Below, piece by piece: positions 22,102 to 32,471 of a DNA stretch of 64,000 nucleotides; the stretch's first letter is position 1; every line of letters starts with the position of its first letter. Made by a program: the position numbers and the translations under genes. The notes beneath the pieces are model-generated. The model did not search any database. It saw only the letters and a list, made by a program, of their open reading frames with translations, and was not told the origin of the DNA. The stretch is from Carnegiea gigantea (taxonomy: Eukaryota > Streptophyta > Magnoliopsida > Caryophyllales > Cactaceae): the NCBI GenBank assembly GCA_029747015.1, contig JAKOGI010001257.1, positions 124,001 through 188,000 on the forward strand, written 5' to 3'.

Positions 22102-25093
22102 TGTAACGGCCCGAACCTAATATTCATTTAACGTTAGTTTGAATCATGTTAACCCCAATTAAGCCGGTTTGGGCACCGCATTTCAAATCAGCATTTTATA
22201 TGCATGTCTATATGTATATATATTTGTTTGTGCATTGCAGGTTGAAACGATGACGTGGCTTCAAACGGAACAATATTAAACTCCTTAATAATAATAATAA
22301 TAATAATAATAATATAATAACAATAACAATAATAATAATAATAATAGTTCACAAAAACAAAAAAAAAAAAAACAAAAAACACACACACACACAACCGACA
22401 TAACACAAAATTAAACCCAAACCTCAACTCTCTCTCTCCTCACTCTGCTCTGCCTCACGACCCCCCCTCCTCTCTCTGTTTCGCTGACTGCCGCTGCTCG
22501 ACCGCCGTTCGCCGGCCGTTCGTTGTCGCCGGAACCCGCCGCCGCCGCTTCCCCAATCGCCGGTCATCCTAGGGCCGCCGTTTCCCGTCGATTTCCGCCC
22601 CTCCTTGGTGTGGTTTTGAGCAATTTAGTGGGTTGAGAGGTGAGAAACCCTAACTCTCACTTGATTCAATTTTGATCTTTATGTTAGAAATTGCCTAGTA
22701 GATGATATATATATCATTACTAAGTGGTTATTCATGAGTTTCTTGAATTATTTTGAATGGTTGGATTGAGTTGTAAAGAGAGAGTGGTGATGAGTGAAGG
22801 TTGAAGATGATACTTGGTCCTAGGTTGTTGTTCATGATGATGATGATGATTATTAGATTGATTTCAAATCAAATTTGAGAGGTTGTGAGGTTTAGCATCA
22901 ATTCAAGTTAAAACGAAGTTAGTTTAACGTGTTTAGCATCGATTCAAGTTAATTAGTTAATGCCTGAAAAAGAATGAAAAATGAAGTTAGTTTAACGTGT
23001 TTAGCATCGATTCAAGTTAATTAGTTAATGCCTGGAAAAGAATTAAAAACGAAGTTAGTTTAACGTGTTTGGCCTTGATTCAAGTGAATTCGTTAATGTA
23101 TGAAAAAGAATTAAAATCGAACTTGTGTTAACGTGCGTAGCTTCGATTCAAGTTATTTAGCTAATATATGAAAAAGAATTAAAACCAAAGTCCTTTTAAC
23201 GTACTTAGCTTCCATTCGAGTTAATTAACCGAACCGATGCAAGAAAATAAACTAATTTCACGGTTAATGAAATATGTTTAGCTTCGAATAACTGTGAAAG
23301 AATAAGTGAAAGGGGTTAGTAAAACCAATTGTAACTTATCGAAGATTGTATTGCATGGTCGTAAATCTATTGAATAGGTGGTAATTGACGAAGAAGAATA
23401 TGAAAAGCCGTATGGCTTAGATGTGTTATGCTATATATGTGATATTTGATGGGAATTAGAAGAGACTGTACGTTGGGCGAGCAATTAAGGTCGTGAACTC
23501 AATATCTTGAGGTTGTGCCTTAATTCAAGCTGAAGCAAAGTTTATGAAGTTACTGATGGGTGAATGTTCTTGTATACTATATTAAACGATGAATATAGCC
23601 TAAATTTACATTGAATGAATGACCTTGATGGGTTGAAGTTTAGGGTTGTGCTTTAACAAAAATGTAAGCTTGAGTGAGGTTAAGTCGATGAGGTTAAGTG
23701 CGTACAAAGAGAGCAATTGAGTGGAATTATATGAGTTTGGTGCTAAAATGTGATAAGTTGGGAGTTACCATTGGCATAAAGTCAATGATGGAAGGTTTGA
23801 TGTTTGGGATAAAGAATAAGCTTAGCCTAGCTGATTCAAAGAGTCCTGGATGCAATGTACCAAATCCAAATCAATAACAGCAGTTCGGTGACAGGAACCC
23901 AAAACCATAATAATAATCATAGTGTAAGGTGTGATTATAAAACTTTCTATAGAAATTAGCAATTGCAATAACACTACTAATAAGAACGTTAACAAACGTA
24001 TTGATAACAATGGTTTACAATGGTCTTAAGGCTAGCATGCAACGAAATGACCATAACCATGAACTCCTAAAATGTAATAGTGATAACCGCGTTAGTTATA
24101 AACACACAGCTAGTTACAAATAATCCATTGAGTTGAGGAATTTAATAAACTTCGTAATGTTGCACTAATAGGGGCTAATAAAATATGGGAAGTAGGAAGG
24201 AGGCCACATCGGTGGCTTCAAGCTGCCAGCACACATGCCCCATTTTAAAAGGGAGAGAATTTCAACAAGACCAGGTACGTACATTGCCGGTGTTCTTCAA
24301 AAACTCACATGTTTCTCAATCATGAAAAATCAATATAATGCTCCTTTAAGGAATCAGTTTACTCAATATTTGTCGCATAAACAAGTGGCCCCGTCAATGC
24401 TCAATCAACAGGGCTTGTGCCCTTCAATTTACCCGCGCGGCTGCAACTCAGGCTCTCCGATCGGCCTGGGAGGTGTGCACCTATCTCAAGATCGCAGCAG
24501 ACATCAACAAGGGGTCCACTTTCAGATAATAATCAGCAAATCAATTTTACATATACACTCTCTCTCCCCTGTTTGCAAAGCAAAATGTTTTGAAATGCGG
24601 GCGCCCAACCATTTACATACAAAACTTATTTAACAGCATAGGGATGTGCGTACTGAGCTTCGGTTCATTATTCGAATGTTTTCATGTTTTCTGTTTTAGG
24701 TGAAGGATCAGTGCAGAGCCCTCTTTCTGACAAGTCAGAGGAACGCGAGAAATGAGTAAGGACCACCGCTTACTGCATGTTAGCTAGCTGCTGCTCACAG
24801 TGATTTATAGGCTAGCCTCCCGAAAAACCCCGCTGGTTGTACATTATTTTGAGGATTGTATTAGCTGGTAAATGTTAGTCATACGTTGAGTTAACATGTA
24901 GACTGATATGTTTTAAGGAATGCTAGTGGTTGAAAGTATGTTTAATGGCGTTCTAATGCATGTGGTTTTCAAGTAGCCTTGTTCCGTCAAGGAACGGTGG
25001 TAGCGTCCCCATTCACAAGACTTCCGCTGCAAATCGATGGTAATTAAGCAATTATGTTAGACTAATCGGGCATTGTCAATTGGGGGCGTTACA
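22102..25093 (+). repeat. 5' LTR of the Ty3/Gypsy element (2992 bp)
   Basis: It runs from TGTAACGG to CGTTACA and matches the 3' LTR at 28481-31471 nearly base for base. Landmarks are a TAA/CAA triplet tract (22284-22346), a CT-rich and CCG-rich stretch (22430-22600), five 68-bp tandem units (22915-23254) and a conserved CGCTTACTGC region near the 3' end. The ORFs inside it are not genes. Confidence 0.95.
22915..23254 (+). repeat. Five 68-bp tandem units inside the 5' LTR
   Basis: Units start at 22915, 22983, 23051, 23119 and 23187 with GAAGTTAGTTTAACGTG or decayed variants. Each contains TTCAAGTTAATTAGTTAATG and an AAAAAGAAT spacer. Divergence increases towards the 3' units. The same array lies in the 3' LTR (29289-29628). 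Confidence 0.9.
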
Positions 25094-25097
25094 GTTG

Positions 25098-25110
25098 TGG
25101 TATCAGAGCC
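25098..25110 (+). other. Primer-binding site (initiator Met tRNA) of the Ty3 element
   Basis: TGGTATCAGAGCC lies four bases after the 5' LTR. It is complementary to the 3' end of plant initiator methionine tRNA, the usual primer of plant LTR retrotransposons. It fixes the element's orientation as plus. Confidence 0.92.
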
Positions 25111-25329
25111 CAGGTTAGCGAATCACTGTGAGCAACAGGATGCTTGAGGGTTAGGTCGTGAAGATACGGACCTAGATGTGATATTTCGTTTGCGTAAGGT
25201 GTGTATATGAGAGGTATTTACAGACTAACCTAACCAGGAGCAGTGAAGTAGTTCACGTTCCACTTTTTGAGTTAAGTTAAATTCGGCCTTAGTTTTATAT
25301 AGTTACTGCTTTATCGTGATGTCATGCAG

Positions 25330-25469
25330 AAGTAGGTGATAAACCTTGTTCGTGCGTTTCAGTATGTCTACAAACGACGATCAAAATAACCAGGGAGGTA
25401 AGTAGGTGATAAACCTTGTTCGTGCGTTTCAGTATGTCTGCAAACGACGATCAAAATAACCAGGGAGGT
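25330..25469 (+). repeat. 70-bp tandem duplication across the gag start
   Basis: Copies at 25330-25399 and 25400-25469 are identical except for one base (TCTACA versus TCTGCA). The first copy places an extra ATG (25364) that opens a 13-codon reading frame ending at TAG in the second copy. The length is not a multiple of three, so the first ATG cannot reach gag. Confidence 0.92.
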
Positions 25470-26753
25470 GAATCTCAGAACTCGGGAAATCAGGGAAATG
25501 AGAACTCCCAACAGAACCTTAGTGAAAATCCAACTGTGGCCCTAGAAGCGTCTGGTAGCGTGGAAGATCCGAATTACTGGAAAAACTTGGTAATTGAGTT
25601 AATGAAAAGGATCCCTGCTGCGCCATTAGGGTCTCAGGTACTTCCAGAACACCCTCCAAAGTCAGATAAGTTGGCGGATAGGATAGCTCGACGCAACCCT
25701 AAGGTTTATGACGGAAATCTAGACCCTGTAGAACTGGAAGATTGGATTAGGGGAATGGAAAAGATCTTTGCAGTCGTTGAAGTTCCTGAAGAGAAAAAGA
25801 TAAATATAGGTACTTTTTATTTAGCTGGCGAAGCGGACATTTGGTGGAGTACTGTGAAAGACAAATTGCAAGGGCCTGAGTTTACGTGGGCAAAATTTCT
25901 TGAGGAACTTAGGGCTAAGTTTTACCCAATCACAGTTCAACGACAGATGGAGAAGGAGTTTATGGAATTAAGGATGAGCGGTAACATGACGGTAACGCAA
26001 TATGCCCGGAAGTTTATGGAATTATCAAGATTTGCTCCAGACTTTGTAGCATCTGAAAAGCTGAAAATGAGAAGGTTTGAGGAAGGTCTAGCTTTTTACA
26101 TTCGGAACCAATTGGCGGGTCAACCAATTCAAACATATCAGGAGTTGTACGAAAGAGCTGCTGAGGTGGAACGAGTGAAGGGGGAATTAAGGGCTTTAAA
26201 CCCTGGAAATCAAAAAAGGAAATGGGATGATCGTAGTGCCTCAAGCGACAGTGTGGCTCAAAAGAGAACCGCTGCTGGCCCTGCTAAAACCCGTCCAGCG
26301 GTATCAACCGAACCTTGCGCCAAGTGTGGGCGGACAAATTATACTACAGCTGAGTGTCGTGTCGGTACTAACAAGTGTCTGTGGTGTGGAAGCCCCAACC
26401 ATTCGACTGTCACTTGTCCTAGAAGGCAGAGGGCCGTGGAAAAGGGAGTCGTAAGGCCTATACAACCCTCACGTCAAGAAATCTTGCCTCCTAAACCCTC
26501 AACGGCAGGACGAGCATACATAATGAGCAAAACAGAAGCGGCAGTCTCTGGTATGGCCATCACTAAAATTCCCTTTTTATTCAAGTCATTTTGTGCCTTA
26601 TTTGATTTAGGTGTGATGCACTTCTATCTACCTATTCATGCTGCATTGAGTTATCTTTGGGACATTGAGTTATCTTTGGACCCCAAAAAAAAAAGAGAGA
26701 GAGAGAGGGAGAGAGAGAGAGAGAAAGCAAAACAAAGCAAGCAAAAATATTAA
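25434..26753 (+). CDS. Ty3/Gypsy Gag polyprotein with degenerate protease start
   Basis: From ATG 25434 the frame codes for 439 aa. The N-terminus is polar and Asn/Gln-rich. Residues about 88-255 form a retrotransposon Gag domain (NPKVYDGNLDPVELEDWI, AGEADIWWSTV, KFLEELRAKFYP, YARKFMELSRFAPD). Residues about 293-327 hold two zinc knuckles. The second is intact (C-X2-C-X4-H-X4-C); the first has Tyr where His is expected. Around residue 385 a pepsin-like protease begins but reads DLG instead of the catalytic DSG/DTG. The reading frame then runs into an AG-repeat (about 26693-26724) whose Arg-Glu tail is not native. Gag would form the particle and bind RNA. The Gag domain itself is uninterrupted. 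Confidence 0.88.
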   Translation: MSANDDQNNQGGESQNSGNQGNENSQQNLSENPTVALEASGSVEDPNYWKNLVIELMKRIPAAPLGSQVLPEHPPKSDKLADRIARRNPKVYDGNLDPVELEDWIRGMEKIFAVVEVPEEKKINIGTFYLAGEADIWWSTVKDKLQGPEFTWAKFLEELRAKFYPITVQRQMEKEFMELRMSGNMTVTQYARKFMELSRFAPDFVASEKLKMRRFEEGLAFYIRNQLAGQPIQTYQELYERAAEVERVKGELRALNPGNQKRKWDDRSASSDSVAQKRTAAGPAKTRPAVSTEPCAKCGRTNYTTAECRVGTNKCLWCGSPNHSTVTCPRRQRAVEKGVVRPIQPSRQEILPPKPSTAGRAYIMSKTEAAVSGMAITKIPFLFKSFCALFDLGVMHFYLPIHAALSYLWDIELSLDPKKKREREREREREKAKQSKQKY

Positions 26754-27760
26754 CGGGTGACCTATGGGATTAGTTTGGCAAGTAAGCAGGTGACAGAATG
26801 TCTCGTTCCTTGCAAATGTGTTTCTATTAAAATTGCTGAGCATGAGTTAGCATGAGTTCCTTGGGAATTTGAATCAATTTGATATATCGAAGTCCAATAT
26901 AGTCTTGGGAATGGGCTAGTTGACTGTACATGAGGCAAGCATAAATTGCAAGGCCCTTAAGGTGACTCTGAGAGTCAAGAAGGCCAAGAAGTATGTTTCT
27001 GAGGGAAAGACTTAGCAGAGAGTATTCTGTAAGTTCAACCATGAAGGCAAGTGAGTGCTGAAACGAGCGTGCATAAGGTATGCGTATTATGTTATTGGGA
27101 AGTGCATGATGTTTTCCCTGAGGAATTGTCAGGTTCACAAATCGATTTCAAAATTGAATTAATTCATGGTGCAAATCCTATTCGAAAACTGCTTAAGGGA
27201 TGGCTCCGACCGAGTTGCATGAAAATCTAGTTAAATACGATGACTGTTAAGGATAAGTACCCTTTTGCCTAGGATAGATGCACTGTTTGAAGACTATGGT
27301 ATACTTTGAGGTAACACTAGTTATATACAAAACCAGAAAAAAAAAAGGGGGGGGGGGAAATTCGAAGTCCTCAAAGGAGAAAAGTGGTTACGAAATCCGG
27401 TGGCAGAAGTAAGAAGTTTATGGGTTTAGCAGGATATTAAGGGAGGATATTGGAGAATACGTAGGTAGATGTTGAAGAGTAAAGAAAAAAAAAAAGGGGG
27501 TGAAGGCTAAGCATCCGCGCCCTGCAGGCACAGCAGCACCTTTAGAAATTCATACTAGTAATTTCAGTGGATTTTATTATGGAGTTATTCATTTTTGATT
27601 TTACGAAGAACATTGCTTTTGGTCATTGTGGATAAACTTGGGGGCATAAAGACATTAGCACCTTTATATGTCAGGGGACTGAGAGCATATAGTGTCGTAC
27701 TTTAAGTCCTTACCGTATGGATTCAACCCCCCTATGCAATTGTGTTCTTTTACCGGATCC
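26754..27760 (+). pseudogene. Eroded pol remnants (protease, RT, RNase H, integrase) of the Ty3 element
   Basis: Short pieces in changing frames match Ty3 pol. They include a GMGW-like protease end (about 26920), EVHDVFPEELSG (about 27100), a KVTVKDKYP-PRIDALFD block of RT (about 27240-27290), KKFMGLAGY (about 27410), an EAKHPRPAG block (about 27505) and integrase-like YYGVIHF near 27580. The RT catalytic YxDD region is missing. Stops, frameshifts and large deletions make it non-functional. A G11 run lies at 27347-27357. Confidence 0.75.
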
Positions 27761-28467
27761 AATTTCACCCATCGTCTTTATCATGTCGACCGCACTTAGA
27801 TGACCACCTTATTGTAACTTCATGATGCTTTATTCTGCTTGTAATACATTGGTTGAATCCAAATGCGATGGAATCATCTTTCACTCTAAACAGGAGTCAT
27901 GTGTATACGTAGAGAAGTGGTATGAGACATTCGGTATGTTAATTTGTGAGGTGACAAGGTATTATGAGATACTTAAGGTTCAAAAATTATTCTGTACGGC
28001 CATGTGAGCCACATTATTGTTTATTTTTGGGATGTAAACCCCATTACTCCGGATGTGTGATCTGTTGAGATGTATCTTTCATTATTTTCTCCTACTGTAC
28101 ATGGTTGGGTGATTTACTCCGGGCGTGTGGCCCGTAGAGCTGTGATCTCCGGCGCATGGCCGTTGAGCTCGATTTGGTCTCTTTCTGTGCCTATTGTCAA
28201 TGTAGGGCTTGAAATGTAAGGCTTTAAGCCTGGAAAATGGCCAGTTTTCAGGGGAAACTCTGCCCGTTTCATCCCAGGATTTAAGGAAATATTAATCCTC
28301 CTAGTTTAAAGTCAGAGTATATCACATGAGGACAGAAGCAGGTGGTTCACCTATTGGATTTACCACCAATTTTTGAGCGTATACAAAACGTTTGTACATC
28401 TCATAACTTCAAAAGAGTTCTAGATCGTTCCTTTTCAAGTACAAGTTTCGAGGACGAAACTTAATTT
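27761..28467 (+). other. Non-coding 3' internal region of the Ty3 element
   Basis: No further pol similarity is recognised. GTGTGG-CCGTAGAGC-type words repeat around 28110-28170. The stretch ends in TTTCGAGGACGAAAC, a motif commonly found just before the purine tract of this element group. Confidence 0.55.
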
Positions 28468-28480
28468 AAGGGAGGAAGGC
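28468..28480 (+). other. Polypurine tract of the Ty3 element
   Basis: AAGGGAGGAAGGC immediately precedes the 3' LTR and would prime plus-strand DNA synthesis. Confidence 0.85.
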
Positions 28481-31471
28481 TGTAACGGCCCGAAATATTC
28501 ATTTAACGTTAGTTTGAATCATGTTAACCCCAATTAAGCCGGTTGGGCACCGCATTTCAAATCAGCATTTTATATGCATGTCTATATGTATATATATTTG
28601 TTTGTGCATTGCAGGTTGAAACGATGACGTGGCTTCAAACGGAACAATATTAAACTCCTTAATAATAATAATAATAATAATAATAATATAATAACAATAA
28701 CAATAATAATAATAATAATAGTTCACAAAAACAAAAAAAAAAAAAACAAAAAACACACACACACACAACCGACATAACACAAAATTAAACCCAAACCTCA
28801 ACTCTCTCTCTCCTCACTCTGCTCTGCCTCACGACCCCCCCTCCTCTCTCTGTTTCGCTGACTGCCGCTGCTCGACCGCCGTTCGCCGGCCGTTCGTTGT
28901 CGCCGGAACCCGCCGCCGCCGCTTCCCCAATCGCCGGTCATCCTAGGGCCGCCGTTTCCCGTCGATTTCCGCCCCTCCTTGGTGTGGTTTTGAGCAATTT
29001 AGTGGGTTGAGAGGTGAGAAACCCTAACTCTCACTTGATTCAATTTTGATCTTTATGTTAGAAATTGCCTAGTAGATGATATATATATCATTACTAAGTG
29101 GTTATTCATGAGTTTCTTGAATTATTTTGAATGGTTGGATTGAGTTGTAAAGAGAGAGTGGTGATGAGTGAAGGTTGAAGATGATACTTGGTCCTAGGTT
29201 GTTGTTCATGATGATGATGATGATTATTAGATTGATTTCATAACAAATTTGAGAGGTTGTGAGGTTTAGCATCAATTCAAGTTAAAACGAAGTTAGTTTA
29301 ACGTGTTTAGCATCGATTCAAGTTAATTAGTTAATGCCTGAAAAAGAATGAAAAACGAAGTTAGTTTAACGTGTTTAGCATCGATTCAAGTTAATTAGTT
29401 AATGCCTGGAAAAGAATTAAAAACGAAGTTAGTTTAACGTGTTTGGCCTTGATTCAAGTGAATTCGTTAATGTATGAAAAAGAATTAAAATCGAACTTGT
29501 GTTAACGTGCGTAGCTTCGATTCAAGTTATTTAGCTAATATATGAAAAAGAATTAAAACCAAAGTCCTTTTAACGTACTTAGCTTCCATTCGAGTTAATT
29601 AACCGAACCGATGCAAGAAAATAAACTAATTTCACGGTTAATGAAATATGTTTAGCTTCGAATAACTGTGAAAGAATAAGTGAAAGGGGTTAGTAAAACC
29701 AATTGTAACTTATCGAAGATTGTATTGCATGGTCGTAAATCTATTGAATAGGTGGTAATTGACGAAGAAGAATATGAAAAGCCGTATGGCTTAGATGTGT
29801 TATGCTATATATGTGATATTTGATGGGAATTAGAAGAGACTGTACGTTGGGCGAGCAATTAAGGTCGTGAACTCAATATCTTGAGGTTGTGCCTTAATTC
29901 AAGCTGAAGCAAAGTTTATGAAGTTACTGATGGGTGAATGTTCTTGTATACTATATTAAACGATGAATATAGCCTAAATTTACATTGAATGAATGATCTT
30001 GATGGGTTGAAGTTTAGGGTTGTGCTTTAACAAAAATGTAAGCTTGAGTGAAGTTAAGTCGATGAGGTTAAGTGCGTACAAAGAGAGCAATTGAGTGGAA
30101 TTATATGAGTTTTGTACTAAAATGCGATAAGTTGGGAGTTACTATTGGCATAAAGTCAATGATGGAAGGTTTGATGTTTGGGGTAAAGAATAAGCTTAGC
30201 CTAGCTGATTCAAAAAGTCCTGGATGCAATGTACCAAATCCAAATCAATAACAGCAGTTCGGTGACAGGAACCCAAAACCGTAATAATAATCATAGTGTA
30301 AGGTGTGATTATAAAACTTTCTATAGCAATTAGCAATTGCAATAACACTACTAATAAGAACAACGTTAACAAACGTATTGATAACTATGGTTTACAATGG
30401 TCTTAAGGCTAGCATGCAACGAAATGACCATAACCATGAACTCCTAAAATGTAATAGTGATAACCGCGTTAGTTATAGACACACAGCTAGTTACAAATAA
30501 TCCATTGAGTTGAGGAATTTAATAAACTTCGTAATGTTGCACTAATAGGGGCTAATAAAATATGGGAAGTAGGAAGGAGGCCACATCGGTGGCTTCAAGC
30601 TGCCAGCACACATGCCCCATTCTAAAAGGGAGAGAAATTCAACAAGACCAGGTACGTACATTGCCTGTGTTCTTCAAAAACTCACATGTTTCTCAATCAT
30701 GAAAAATCAATATAATGCTCCTTTAAGGAATCAGTTTACTCAATATTTGTCGCATAAACAAGTGGCCCCGTCAATGCTTAATCAACAGGGCTTGTGCCCT
30801 TCAATTTACCCGCGCGGCTGCAACTCAGGCTCTCCGATCGGCCTGGGAGGTGTGCACCTATCTCAAGATCGCAGCAGACATCATCAAGGGGTCCACTTTC
30901 AGATAATAATCAGCAAATCAGTTTTACATATACACTCTCTCTCCCCCCTGTTTGCAAAGTAAAATGTTTTGAAATGCAGGCGCCCAACCATTTACATACA
31001 AAACTTATTTAATAGCATAGGGATGTGCGTACTGAGCTTCGACTCATTATTCGAATGTTTTCATGTTTTCTGTTTTAGGTGAAGGATCAGTGCAGAGCCC
31101 TCTTTCTGACAAGTCAGAGGAACGCGAGAAATGAGTAAGGACCACCGCTTACTGCATGTTAGCTAGCTGCTGCTCACAGTGATTTATAGGCTAGTCTCCC
31201 GAAAAACCCCCTGGTTGTACATTATTTTGAGGATTGTATTAGCTGGTAAATGTTAGTCATACGTTGAGTTAACACGTATACTGATATTTTTTAAGGAATG
31301 CTAGTGGTTGAAAGTATGTTTAATGGCGTTCTAATGCATGTGGTTTTCAAGTAGCCTTGTTCCGTCAAGGAACGGCGGTAGCGTCCCCATTCACAAGATT
31401 TCCGCTGCAAATCGATGGTAATTAAGCAATTATGTTAGACTAATCGAGCATTGTCAATTGGGGGCGTTACA
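28481..31471 (+). repeat. 3' LTR of the Ty3/Gypsy element (2991 bp)
   Basis: Collinear with the 5' LTR. By eye I count about three substitutions and two small indels over the first 1.5 kb but more than thirty substitutions over the second. The 68-bp units lie at 29289-29628 and the triplet tract near 28660-28722. It ends CGTTACA followed by the ATCTC duplication. Confidence 0.95.
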
Positions 31472-31767
31472 ATCTCCCCTTAGCATCTTCCCCTCATTCA
31501 CCTCACCAAATCTCACTGGTTCGTAACTTTCTAACGCTTCCTCTCTAATGTATGGAGTAGTCATTTTAGTAAACAAATCGGCCTATTAGTTCAATGACTA
31601 AATTATACAATAGAGTGTTTGTAATTACAGTATGCTTCATTGGAGCATTATATTTTTCATTTGACCTTTTATTTTGTAAGATGTTTAATGTTAATCTTTA
31701 TAATAAAAAGAAAATTTAGTGAAAAATCTCATTTTATATATCGAGAGGTTTGGGTCGGGTATGACCC

Positions 31768-32143
31768 GTTTGATCAATTCTTAAACATAAAAGATATAAA
31801 TCAGGAATTAAATCATGTGTACCTGATAATCCTGTAAACGTGGTTAGGGATGAGGCCATGATTCTCACGCAGATCGAGTTCCCGTTTAGGGTGTATCGTT
31901 ATGATGGCTAAGGTGAGGATGAGACTCACGAGAATAGAGAGGCAGAGAGGAGGCGTAAGATTGGTATTTTGATCTCTGCCTAATACCTCTATTTATATAC
32001 ACCCAAGGGGAAACCCTAATTAGGTCATAAGGGTAATTACGTCCATCAAATAATTACCAAATAAATACGTAGGGTATTTATTAGGTCAATGATCAATTAA
32101 TTAGATAAATGATAACTCAGGCCACATAAAAACGTGTCCAACA
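31768..32143 (-). repeat. 3' LTR of the Copia element
   Basis: 376 bp, ending (plus strand) at GTGTCCAACA. It matches the other LTR throughout by eye. The outer end reads GTTTGATCAA where the 5' LTR has TGTTGATCAA, so the terminal TG/CA rule is broken on this side. Confidence 0.92.
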
Positions 32144-32154
32144 TTCTCCCACTT
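32144..32154 (-). other. Polypurine tract of the Copia element
   Basis: On the minus strand AAGTGGGAGAA directly precedes the 3' LTR start TGTTGGACACG. This is the usual plus-strand primer tract of plant Copia elements. Confidence 0.88.
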
Positions 32155-32471
32155 GGCCGAGTAATCATTTATGATGAGTATTAGATAAGTCTGATCAGAT
32201 TTTAATACTCATTTTAGTTCTAAACCGAAATTGTAGCAGAGAAATACAGTCATTGAATCGATATTCAATTCAAGACCCCATTAATCATACTACAATACCA
32301 AATTTAAAACTTAAATAAGCTAAGGATCAAATTGACAATTAAACCCATAAGATTATTTTGTACATAAATGTTGTCTATATGTCTTTAGGCATGCGTAGAC
32401 ACATTCAGAGACAAAACAAACAAAACAATGAGGAAATTTTATTATTAAATGCAAGCAAGTACAATATGCAA

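Larger units (their letters stand above)
22097..31476 (+). mobile_element. Ty3/Gypsy LTR retrotransposon with 3-kb LTRs, pol-defective
   Basis: The element proper is 22102-31471, flanked by the perfect 5-bp duplication ATCTC (22097-22101 and 31472-31476). LTRs start TGTAACGGCCCGAA and end GGGGGCGTTACA. Inside are a primer-binding site matching initiator Met tRNA, a gag ORF with zinc knuckles, scattered remnants of protease and reverse transcriptase/integrase, and a purine-rich tract before the right LTR. Long LTRs, gag type and zinc-knuckle arrangement fit a chromovirus of the Tekay/Del group, although the lineage cannot be confirmed without pol. The element cannot supply its own polymerase and would need one in trans. 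Confidence 0.92.

Noticed and set aside
22188..22427. Minus-strand ORF with poly-Tyr and poly-Ile, duplicated at 28562-28801
   Set aside because: It is a translation of the TAA/CAA triplet tract in both Ty3 LTRs.
22915..23254. Evenly spaced repeats resembling a CRISPR array
   Set aside because: The units are contiguous 68-bp tandem repeats without unique spacers, lie in a plant LTR, and CRISPR arrays are not expected in a plant nuclear genome.
24235..24633. A 132-codon plus-strand ORF, repeated in shorter form at 30612-30962
   Set aside because: Both copies lie inside the Ty3 LTRs at matching positions. Small LTR differences truncate one copy, and no protein similarity is seen, so it is LTR sequence.
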